NCBI GenBank assembly: GCA_030159075.1
Contig: BROG01000395.1
Span: 372,001 to 436,000 of the forward strand
From: Atrina japonica
Taxonomy: Eukaryota; Mollusca; Bivalvia; Pterioida; Pinnidae
DNA length: 64,000 nucleotides
Reading direction: 5' to 3'
Made by a program: the position numbers and the translations under genes
Part shown: positions 37,707-64,000 of the stretch, piece after piece
Numbering within the stretch: position 1 is the stretch's first letter
Layout of the letters: every line of letters begins with the position of its first letter
The notes under the pieces: model-generated
Databases searched by the model: none
What the model was told of the DNA's origin: nothing
Seen by the model: the letters and a program-made list of their open reading frames with translations, nothing else

Positions 37707-38022
37707 TTGTTTTGTTTTACATCCCACTGGAATTTCTCACTTATATGGAGATGTCACCATCTTTGGGTGAAGTGCAACAAATTTTGATCTGTGCTATGGA
37801 CTGAGGCTAATGCAGTGAGGGTTCTTTTACATGCCATGCACATGAGACCTCGGGTTTAAGTCTCATCCGAAAGATGTGTGACTTTCACTTCCAATGCCGA
37901 GCACTTTGCGAAGAGACAGCCACTACCATTTTAAAAGTCTTTGGTATGACCCCAGTCCAGGAGTCGAAACTTGGACCTTCCACTTGTGAGTCGAAACCCC
38001 TACCAATAGACCACCGCAAGTG
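37707..38022 (-). mobile_element. tRNA-derived SINE (family B)
   Basis: Read on the minus strand it starts with a tRNA-like head (GGTGGTCTATTGGTAGGGG, then GGTCCAAGTTTCGACTCC as box B) followed by the family body with AAGTCTCATCCGA and a TTTTACATCCCACT end. It lies between the two genes. Confidence 0.8.
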
Positions 38023-39844
38023 GCAAATTTAAGTACTGATGATTAATTTTGATAAACAGATAAAGAAACATGGCGTCTGTTTAAAAATAATTTTATTAGC
38101 AACAATTATGATGGTACATTAATACACAAAATAAAAATGTACCGAGACTAATGTTTTACCTGTCATGAACTTGTAAACATTATAGATGTCCAGATACGTA
38201 TAGATATTTATAAATATCACAACAAGATTAATTTCATGCATTTGTAGTCTTTTGACAGATCAAAGTTGCCCTTGAAATCAAGAGTGGATGTAAAAACATA
38301 ATTCAAGTCATAATTACTGAAATATATCATTGCACTGCTTACCACAATCATGACTTGTTTTACTATCCTAGCCTTTTCAGACTTATTCAGAATTTGTAAT
38401 TTGCACTTAACTTTCAATCGACGATCCAGTATTAAAGTGGGTGCTGTGTAGGATGACTCATTTTTTTAATACTGGGTTGTCAACGGACAGTTTAGTGCAT
38501 AGACAGAGCATGTGAGTAAAAGGTTAGTGGACATTTGAGAGTAAGGAAAGCAGACATTTTGAGACTGAAGAAAGTATACACTTTCGAGTACTGTACAAGG
38601 ACAGAGGACATTAGAAAGTAAGGAAATTATATATTCGATAGACAGCAAAGTATAGACATTTGAGACTGAAGAAATAATAAAACTGTGACTGCTGTGCGAT
38701 TTATTTTGAAATAGCATGCTGGTTTTGGTTGGACATGATTAGTAATATAGAATGGTTTTATCAAGCAACTGAATTTAGCAGCATATACATGTACAGGAAA
38801 TAAGTGCAAAATCAATTTGAGATTCTCTCTGAAGCTGCATTTAGCTAGCATGTGACACACAGTGAAAATTGTTAGCCATTTTGCTTGACTTTTGCTCTAA
38901 ATACTTTTTTGTATCCGTTGAGCTGGTGTGCGAATCAGACATGCATACAGTAGCCTACGGGGTCGCAACACAGAAATTTATATAGCTCCTTGTAGCGATT
39001 TTTAAAAAGTTTTGTGAGACATTCAGGTAGTTACCTGGTGGTATGTTGATTTCATTATTTTGATAGATTTATCATCATTATCATCATTGATTTGCATACC
39101 ATATTCACAGATAGATCTAGGAATGTTCCCAATTACATGAGGTAACTCTGGAACACCTCATCATCAACAACAAGTGGAAATGTATGTTGTGTTTAGTAAT
39201 GATACAATACAGCACATCTTTACGCTTGGAGCTGTGTATTTCAAACTGAACATATTGTGATGAGATGACATCATCTTTGAGGTGTCACAATAAGATATAC
39301 AATACATATATACTGCCCAACAGCATGACATCCCCAGAATTCATGATCAGCTAAATACAAAATCACAAAAAATTTTCACAAGTAAAAAACAATTTGGTCT
39401 TTCACTTTCCTCACTTCTCACTCCAGCTAAATGCAGCTTAATTCTTCCAAAAGATGAGAGAGAAGAGAGAAGAATAAGATAAAAAACTTTGGCTAAATAA
39501 CTCGTTGCTGTTCACTTTCCTCTAGGAAAAATAAACAAAAACCATAAAAATCATTGTAACACAATAGTAATGACGGTATGAGAGAAACATTCAAGTATTA
39601 CCCCCAAAATTGGACATATACTGAACAAGAAACAGAAATCCTAATAAATGTAATTAAGTAAATGTATAGTCAATCTTGTTTATAAATGCCACTTAAGAAA
39701 ACACACAAAAGTAGTCGTTATAGACAGATGGCCTTTATAAACAGATTTATTCATTATAAAAAGTTAACAAATGTTATGTTTGCATAGTCGTTATAGGCAG
39801 GTGCCCTTTATACAGGTTGCCTTTAATGCAAGTTTGACTGTTTA

Positions 39845-40015
39845 CACAGTGGTACCTGTCTTCAGAGATCACCTGTATTTTGAGACCACACTTTAAAAAT
39901 CACTTACGGTACTAAACTAACTCTATAAATAAAATATCTTAAGAGGGACAATCTGTATAATGAGAGTTTGCTTCAATCGCAGAGAGGGTGGTCTCTGGAG
40001 ACTGTTCCCACTGTA
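39845..40015. mobile_element. TACAGT-type TIR element (~171 bp)
   Basis: Left CAGTGGTACCTGTCTTCAGA, right TCTGGAGACTGTTCCCACTG. It lies between the two genes. Confidence 0.65.
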
Positions 40016-40987
40016 TACACATTGTATATATATTTGATAACTGTAATAACATGTGAAGGCATGGTTATGGGCATAACTGTTGGTGACATCACAATAAGAA
40101 AGAAAATGTGTATTATTTCAAGTGTTACAATAAAAAAATTCATCATGGTTAACTTTCAAAAAAAAAAAAGATGATCCAAATGACATAAGAAAAAGAAATG
40201 ATTTACCATGTGTCTACAAGGGATGATATTACATATCTTCTTTACAGAAAAGTTTCAACAACGATGTATCAAATCTCTTGTTTTCATTAATGCAAATATG
40301 TACCGGTACATCAAGTATGAGCTTTTTCAAAAAAGTAATACTAAAATTGGAATATGTAAAATTATAAACAATACTGATACTATCTAAAATACAAATTGTA
40401 CACTGTATAAATTACTTGTAGTTGCTATGACAATCCATACACATGTACTAATATGGCACATCAAATATGCAGGAATATTATAATGTCAGTTTTTGGTATT
40501 TCAAATGAAATTTACAAATATAAAAGAAATACATTAAACTCTGGCGATATGATTACTTTATTCCGAAATAAATAGGCTGCAACTCTCCAATTATTATTTT
40601 GGCAAGCAGCCTCCTTGCCTTTATTAAACATTTGAGATTTTACATAAGAAATTGACAGATATTTTTGTTTTATTTTGTATTTGATATCTGACATTGATTA
40701 AGGCTTTATCTTAATAAACAATAGAAAACATACAGTAAATGTATTACACACTAAAAATGATGACCCGGAATTTACTAACAAAGCGGATGGTTTTGAAGTG
40801 AACTTGAGCTTTGATTTTTATTGCACAACTAGACTTTGTCTAATGTATTAAGAGTAATTCTATGTAAAGACCAAAGAATTATTTAAGTGCTGAGAAATGG
40901 TATGTCACAGAATACGCTCATATTTACTATATATGTTTATTATAGAATACCATAATATTGATTTTAAAATTGAAAAAAATATATATT

Positions 40988-41001
40988 GTTGCCATGGCAA
41001 C
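40988..41001. promoter_or_regulatory. Perfect RFX X-box palindrome inside TIR element (left)
   Basis: GTTGCCATGGCAAC, a perfect 14-bp palindrome identical to the textbook RFX X-box, ~137 bp from the left end of the 2.4-kb element. Confidence 0.55.
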
Positions 41002-43092
41002 AAAGAGTTGTTTTTCACAAGATTTGTCCTTTTACCCATATAGGAAAAGGCATTTTTGCATAGTTTCAACATTTTATTTTTATTTAACATACAAGATATA
41101 TCAATTGAATCACACCTTGATTAGACATTCAAAACAATAAAATCCAAAGTGATAATCAGTACAGAATGTATTTTGCCTAACAACTTAAAGATAGGGGGTT
41201 TCTGCGATTACAATTAGAAGATTTTATGATTTTTTATTTTTCAAGACTTTACCCCCCAAAAATGCAGCATAGAAATTTTAAGATACTTTGACAGTTTGAA
41301 TAATAGTCTTTTAGAACAATATATTATAAAATCAGAGCGGGTATTTTTTTCGATTCTTAGCAACAGTTATCAAAGTTTGGCTATTTTAAGAATTTTCAAC
41401 GTATATAGTTCAACTAAATTTCTCCTATCATTTTCAAATCTTCATTAATATTTTTAAATCTAACTTTCAAATATAGTAAATAACAACTGTCAAATATATA
41501 TAAATAATTCCATTTTATAATGTATTAGCAATATAATATACCTAAATATACCTAAATATACCTTACCCCCCAGACACCGTTTAAAATCAGGACACCGACA
41601 TCGAACCTATTTTATAGCATCTCGTAAATCTTGATTTATTACACAAAAATATGCGATTTGATTGTCATTTGATAATATTTAGGGATACCTATGATCATAT
41701 AAAATGATTATATTCAGTTTACTAAGTCAAAAAGCTTCAGATTAGTGTAAATTGACCTGACATCTCAACTCCGCCACTGAAATCCGACTTCTAATTTTAC
41801 AGCTTTCATCACCCAAAATCTAGGAAATCTAAAACGAACCAAAATTTGAGTAACTTTTTACTGAAAATAATTCAGAACGATGTCCTTAATTATCATTGAA
41901 AAGATTACTTAAATAGAATTAGCACTGAGTGAGAAATCAACGATTATTTATTTCGAATCCGCTGCTAATCGAATCCGAAAACACTATACTATCAGGAATC
42001 CGATATTAGCATCTTTTCGACGAGGTAGTATTACTAAGCGCTAACGAAAAATAAGTGAGATGTGTCTTATTTAATGGTATATTTAGAAGGATATTATCAT
42101 AAAACGATTGTGATATATACTTTACTTAAAGTTTAAGTATAACAAATTCACTTAAATCGATCCAATACCTCGACTCCGCCGTCGAATCCGACAAGCTAAA
42201 TTTAGTGTGCCAACGTAAGACAATGTCACGTAAATCGATCCAAAATAATTTTCTATAATTTTCTACTGTGAATGATGTAAAAAACCGTAATAAAGATATA
42301 CTACAATTATTGTGTTCTTTGAATAAGTATTGAGGAAGACATCGACAATTATTTATTCGATTCCGACGATTCTAGAATCCGATCCGAACTACTTTCAGTG
42401 ATCGCTATCAACGTGAGATAGACGCTCTAGTTTATTGCAAACATATCGTGGTTATTTTTAAGCGCATAACTGACCATGATTTCGGCTGTATTGACAAGTG
42501 GAAACGGAAAACATTCAAATTCCTGACAAAAAACGGGTGAGCGATCGATTTGGACGTAAAAAAAAAAAACAAAAACCTAAAAAATTGGTCGTATTTACGA
42601 TAAGATTTGGTTGCATTATGGGTTTATTGCAAGTACGATTTCTTGTATCCACAATTTAGTACCGAGTTCACATAAGCTGTTCATTTCCAATTTTTTAAAG
42701 AGTTCTCTTTTGGCACAGATAACAAATTACGTTGATGTTGTCCAAGGAATTATTAATTAGTAACAAAAATACCCACTGAGATATTTTGCTGTTCGTTTCT
42801 ACTAATGTTATAAGTCACTAGAGATAAATGAGCGATTTCCTATGCTGCGTTTTTACAGAGGCCAATTTAAATTTGATGGAATTTCCCTATATTAACCTAA
42901 AAAAACCAACTTTCAACAGGTCTTTTTTAAAAATGGAGGCATTACGATCCCCCGATATTTTTCTACCAAAACATGTTAAGATCAATAATTAATACAAAAA
43001 ACTGCTGTCAAAACTGACAAATATCTAATTTCATGAAATTTAGTAACATGGGTATTTCCATTAGGTTACCATATTTAAATAGATAAATGACC

Positions 43093-43106
43093 GTTGCTAT
43101 GGTAAC
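43093..43106. promoter_or_regulatory. RFX X-box inside TIR element (right)
   Basis: GTTGCTATGGTAAC fits the consensus GTTGCYATGGYAAC fully and lies ~120-137 bp from the right end, mirroring the left site. Confidence 0.55.
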
Positions 43107-43254
43107 GAAGAAGTTTTACTGGGAAAAAAGACTCTCATGCAAGGCTATCATTGTGACCAGCTGCTTTCAAAATTTGTGATATACCATTTCTGACCAATTT
43201 TGGTCTTTATATAGAATTACTCTTAAGTGTTAATTACAGACACTATACTGAAAC

Positions 43255-44190
43255 AGCTATCTATAAAACAGGGTTCCAACAAAAATGATCTATAAGACAG
43301 GGATCTGACAAAAATGATCTATAAGACAGGGATCTGACAAAAATGAAGATGGCTTTCTATAAGACAGGGATTTGACAAAAATGAAGACAGCTATTTATAA
43401 GACAGGGATCTGACAAAAATGAAGAAGGCTATCTATAAGACAGGGATCTGACTAAAATGAAGAAGGCTATCTATAAGACAGGGATCCACAAAAATGAAGA
43501 CAGCTATCTATAAGACAGGGATCCAACAAAAATGAAGAAGGCTATCTATAAGACAGGGATCTGACTAAAATGATCTATAAGACAGGATCTGACAAAAACT
43601 GAAGAAGGCTATCTATAAGACAGGGATCTGACAAAAATGAAGAAGGCTATCTATAAGACATGGATCTGACTAAAATGAAGAAGGCTATCTATAAGACAGG
43701 GATCAGACAAAAATGATCTATAAGACAGGATCTGACAAAAAATGAAGAAGGCTATCTATAAGACAGGGATCTGACAAAAATGAAGACAGCTATCTATAAG
43801 ACAGGGATCCAACAAAGATGGCTTTCTATAAGACAGGGATCTGACTAAAATGAAGAAGGCTATCTATAAGACAGGGATCTGACAAAAATAAAGAAGGCTA
43901 TCTATAAGACAGGTATCTGACTAAAATGAAGATGGCTATCTATAAGACAGGGATCTGACTAAAATGAAGAAGGCTATCTATAAGACAGGGATCTGACAAA
44001 AATGAAGACAGCTATCTATAAGACAGGGATCTGACTAAAATGAAGACAGCTATCTATAAGACAGAGACTCAGCAAAGTATGATGAAGGCTATCTATAAGA
44101 CAGGGTTCTGACAAAAATTAAGACAGCTATCTATAAGACAGGAATTCAACAAAAATGTAGAAAGCTATCTATAAGACAGATATCTAAGAG
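43255..44190. repeat. Minisatellite, ~38-bp unit with short variants
   Basis: More than 20 units of the type CTATCTATAAGACAGGGATC followed by TGACAAAAATGAAGAAGG. A shorter class lacks the GAAGAAGGCTAT part. The array starts about 30 bp beyond the right end of the 2.4-kb TIR element. Confidence 0.93.
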
Positions 44191-44470
44191 ACAACTGTCA
44201 TGAAAAAAAAAAACCTGACAGACAATTGTCATGAAAATCACTTGTTTTGATCATCAACTGTCATGAAAAAGTCATAGAAAATTATTTGTCTTGAAAAACA
44301 ACTGTCACGAAGAAAGCATCTATCATCAAAGATAATAGCAATGAAAAAATACCTGTCTTTATAGAAAATTATAATGAAAAAACATGTTCTAACATAGAAC
44401 TATAAAAAAAATCACTTGATTTGATAGGTTATTGTAATGAAATATACTACATGTACCAAATATAAAAATC

Positions 44471-44596
44471 TCAGATACCAAAGTATAAATCTTCAGGATG
44501 TCCAGGATACATATACAAATCTGGTGAATATTGGACAAACACGGACCCTTTGTAATCTAGAGGTGGGGTCAGGTGCCATGGAGGAGTAAGCATTCC
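44471..44596 (-). other. Possible terminal exon of an unassigned gene
   Basis: On the minus strand, an ATG at 44591-44593 opens a 40-codon frame reading MLTPPWHLTPPLDYKGSV and ending HPEDLYFGI then TGA at 44471-44473. The frame is Pro/Tyr-rich and reads like a real C-terminus. Candidate acceptors are CTGTTAGCAG (just before 44596) and the stronger TTTCTGTTTCCCAG (before 44624). It cannot be joined in frame to the PXK-like exon 49177-49238. No partner exon was found between here and 47 kb. Confidence 0.3.
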
Positions 44597-44733
44597 CTGC
44601 TAACAGGTCACATGCACCACCAATCTGGGAAACAGAAATTTTTGCATCATATAATTAATAAGTGACACATGTACATTTCACCAGTATTTAGCACACACCT
44701 GTCACAAGTGATCATGCATCATAAGTATGTAAT

Positions 44734-44904
44734 ATGGAAAAAGTCCTTGACTGGGCAGAGGCAAAGAAAGTAAGTGAAACTACAGCAAATGTGGCCAAAG
44801 TAATGGCATTGGGTTTCGACTCCATGGAGGCACTAGAACCTTTGTCAGCAGAGGACATACAAAAAAAAAGCAAAAAATGTCATGATAAATATGCCGACTG
44901 TTAA
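44734..44904 (+). other. Small open frame of SAM-like character
   Basis: Fifty-six codons reading MEKVLDWAEAKKVSETTANV, AKVMALGFDSMEALEPLSAE and on to a TAA. The W..A..V pattern and the L.GF.S...L..L...D rhythm resemble SAM-type helical domains often found in repetitive gene families and transposon gag-like frames. It may be a relic; no splice partner was found. Confidence 0.3.
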
Positions 44905-47286
44905 AAAAATTTTGTGAGTTTGAATATATAATTATGTAACTAGCTTTACTTTCTTTATCTAGAGTTATACGTGGGATAATTTCATTCTAATGTAAACTAT
45001 CAATGTATTGCTCCACATAGTGTGCAATCACAACCAATGTGTTGATCAGTGCATTGGTTTTATAGTTGTTACAACATGTTTAAAGAGAGATATTCAAAAA
45101 TTTTGCAAAAAATTCTGTTCTGATTGAGAAAAAAAAATTGCCCCCGAGTAGTTTGTTGGTTTCTTTGAAATTGATATGCTGTATTCAACCAAATAAATGC
45201 TAAAAAAATAGGAAAAAGGATGAGCACTTATTGGGACCAATTACTAGTCAAACCGACGTAAAATAGTTACTTTTTTTAAGACACGACGATAAAGTAGTTG
45301 TAGTTATTACCGAGGACACCTATTGACTTTCTTCTGTTGCTGGGGGCTAGAAATAAACTGTTACTTATGTTTTTTGGTCCACATCTCCTCATTCACCGGC
45401 TAGAATAAGAAAGGATACTTGATCACGTGTAAAAAATGGTGAGTAAATCTGAACTTATAGGGTGAGGGGCGCTTACAGGGACATGGGCACTAATTGGGTT
45501 GAATGTGGTATATACACACATACATGTGCATGTGAAACTTATTACATACAAAAAATGTGTAGGCCCTATATTTAGAGAAAAAATAAACAAAATTAACCAA
45601 AAAATTGTAAGTTTAATTTCAATCAGTGATGTATCATTATTCATTTAATTAAAAATATAAGAAACTTTCATTTTTGACATTTTGGCACCAAGATTTATTG
45701 AGAAAAAGGCAATGAGGTTTTGTAGTATAAACACATAACAGGCTTTGGTAACTATTACTTAGCATCATTTTATTTTATGTTGCCAGATGTAGATAACCAT
45801 TCATGACCCTTCTTAACACACACAAAAAACTATCAAAACTACTGATTTTGAGCACAAAAATCTGGGTAACCATTTATAGTCTACAACTAATGTAATTTAT
45901 GGATGTCATATTCATATGCATATGTACAGATTCTCACTGTCTCTTTCTCTCTGTCTATCTCTCTCTCTCTCACAAACACACATACAGAGGCATTCACACA
46001 CACAGTATTACACAGGCATAAACACACTCATCAAACATTAAAATCTGTTGTAATAAATTATCTTCAACAAAAGTATGTAAATTCAACATTAAAGCTGATT
46101 TAACCAACAGTCATGTAAAATTTTTATTACAAATACATGTATAATTCTGATTAAATTAGTCAAATCTCAACAACTAAATAGCTACTTTTCCTAGCTATAT
46201 CTATGGTATCTAACTGTGACCTTTACATTGTTTTAACAATGTATACCCCAAAAATTTCGGCCTTTGGCGACAAAAAAAACATGTTCAACCCATCAAAATT
46301 TCACCCCAAATCACTACAGTCTCATAAATGGCATGCTTGTCCATGCTTCAATGATTTAGGGTAGTATGAATTTTTTGCCTTCATTTTAAATTTGCCCTCT
46401 CATTTAAGGGCAAAAATTAAACAGCAGAATAAAATTTCCATGTATATACTAAGTAACATACACATAAAATCAGATGATACAGCTCATTCATTTCTTGAGC
46501 AATAGATTTGTATGATTTTTTTCACATCAAAAGTTGTAATTAATGTAAATAAAAAAAAAGGTTTGTGGAGGCTTTTGATAATACGACACATAAAAGTGTT
46601 ATTTTTTACCGGTATATCACAAATGTACAATGTAAATAAACTGATCAACAGCTTCTGCAGATATGAATCGACGTTTCTTTTTCCTACAACCATTTTATTA
46701 CAGGTTAATTTACAATCAATCAAGGTAATTATTCCTGATTATTTTTTACTGCAGTAATTATACCACACCATGTAAAGTAATAAAAACATAAAAATAATAA
46801 TAATAGATAATAATAATAATAATGATGATCATGATGATGATGTTGATGACCAAAGTAATACAGATTACAATTTACACTTTCTAACACTCAACAATCACCT
46901 AATTTTAAAGTTATCAACTTGCCTTCCCTACCAAAACAACAAAAACAAAACAAAACAAAACCAACAATACAACAACAAACACAAGAATAAAACAAAATAA
47001 AATAACAACAAATAAATATATACAAAAAAAAACAAAATCAAAACAACACAAAAAACATATGTCAGTCATCCATGACTTTGTGGTCAACTTTTAAGTACAT
47101 ATATAACAAGTTTGGAAGAGACCATCAGCCATACATCATATGTACAGTTTGATGACATTGCTCTTTTTGTCCTCTCTGATGAAAAACTTTCATGTGGGCA
47201 TTTGTGTCACATCAAAGTTACAAAACAATGCAACTCCAGGTTACCACAAGTCCTGCAATCCATGTTACCACAAAATGTTGTGGCAT
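44905..47286. other. Region downstream of the PXK-like stop
   Basis: The 3' UTR of the PXK-like gene should begin at 47286 and run left. A minus-strand AATAAA-type signal (TTTATT at 46694-46699) lies about 590 bases beyond the stop, but no cleavage site can be fixed. Around 45180-45512 weak inverted ends (ATTCAACC(A/C)AAT) suggest another TIR element. CT/CA-rich sequence lies at 45935-46020 and A-rich low-complexity sequence at 46930-47060. Confidence 0.45.
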
Positions 47287-63671
<16,385 letters not shown>

Positions 63672-64000
63672 CTATAAAGTAAAAGTTGACCATTAAGACA
63701 GTTTACAAACTGAAAATGTAATTTGGTAATTCCAAAGTATGTGCCATAGGTCTTGTGTAAATAAATCAGAAAGAAAATCAACATTACAGTACAACCTGTC
63801 TTGAGAGACCACCCATCAGCCACTGAAATGTGGTCTTTCAAAAGAAATTTTAATTTAAGGATCAAGAATTAATATAGCCCCCCCTCCCCTTTTCCACCTG
63901 TGGCATTTTGCCAAGATATATAATTTGACAAAAACAACCATCTATCTAAGATTGGTTGGTTGTGTTGTTGTTTAACATCTCACTTAAGAATCTTTCACTC
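63672..64000 (-). other. PXK-like intron at window edge
   Basis: A truncated TACAGT-type end (TACAGTACAACCTGTCTTGA from 63785) and the start of a SINE-like TTTAACATCTCACTTAAGAA at the right edge. No exon seen. Confidence 0.6.

Larger units (their letters stand above)
36850..40847. other. Intergenic stretch, mostly no recognisable feature
   Basis: Apart from the TIR elements at 37192-37428 and 39845-40015 and the SINE at 37707-38022, I see AT-rich sequence with no convincing exon. Open frames here are short and without protein character. Confidence 0.6.
40848..43226. mobile_element. 2.4-kb TIR DNA element with TTAA ends, non-autonomous
   Basis: Left end TTAA then GAGTAATTCTATGTAAAGAC; right end, reverse complemented, TTAA then GAGTAATTCTATATAAAGAC. 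A second matching block, AGAAATGGTATGTCACA versus AGAAATGGTATATCACA, follows about 35-45 bases inside. TTAA at both ends suggests a target duplication of the piggyBac/Kolobok type. No long open frame is present. It carries internal diverged direct repeats around 41763-42010 and 42170-42420 (CTCCGCC..GAATCCGA blocks), and an X-box palindrome near each end. Confidence 0.85.

Overview
The window is AT-rich nuclear DNA from an animal. Genes are split by many GT-AG introns, there is no operon layout, and the introns are full of microsatellites, minisatellites, tRNA-derived SINEs and short terminal-inverted-repeat (TIR) elements. The two recognisable genes and the style of the repeats suggest a lophotrochozoan, most likely a bivalve mollusc. 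That taxonomic call is inference; no species-diagnostic gene is present.

Layout. Both recognisable genes lie on the minus strand, head to tail. From 36275 down to the left edge is the 5' part of CFAP54, a central-apparatus protein of motile cilia and flagella. I could chain 26 exons (3,804 coding bases, 1,268 codons) with matching phases, GT-AG introns and no in-frame stop; the rest of the gene lies beyond base 1. From 63671 down to 47287 is the 3' part of a PXK / slowpoke-binding-protein-like gene: 12 chained exons covering a degenerate kinase domain and a proline-rich tail with a WH2-like C-terminus and a stop codon. Its 5' part, where a PX domain would be expected, lies beyond the right edge. 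About 11 kb between the genes (36.3-47.3 kb) holds transposon copies, a minisatellite and a few unassigned open frames.

Repeats carry most of the novelty. (1) A minisatellite of about 36 units (38 bp) next to CFAP54 exon 11 is made of copies of that exon's last ~21 bases plus its 5' splice site; a smaller array at exon 12 repeats the same theme. (2) A 2.4-kb TIR element at 40848-43226 with TTAA at both ends carries a 14-bp RFX X-box palindrome about 137 bp inside each end; a weaker X-box-like site lies ~125 bp upstream of the CFAP54 start codon. (3) A ~90-bp TIR element has seven copies in the window. (4) A family with ends resembling TACAGTGAAACCT is pogo/Tigger-like in style and in two places is itself interrupted by another TIR element. 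(5) A ~600-bp element is tandemly duplicated in CFAP54 intron 1, each copy carrying a long hairpin. Two tRNA-derived SINE families are present, one copy of which has grown an exact 65-bp tandem array.

Limits: exon boundaries were read by eye from splice consensus, phase and protein plausibility. UTRs, transcription starts and polyadenylation sites are not established. Family names rest on remembered sequence character, not on a search.
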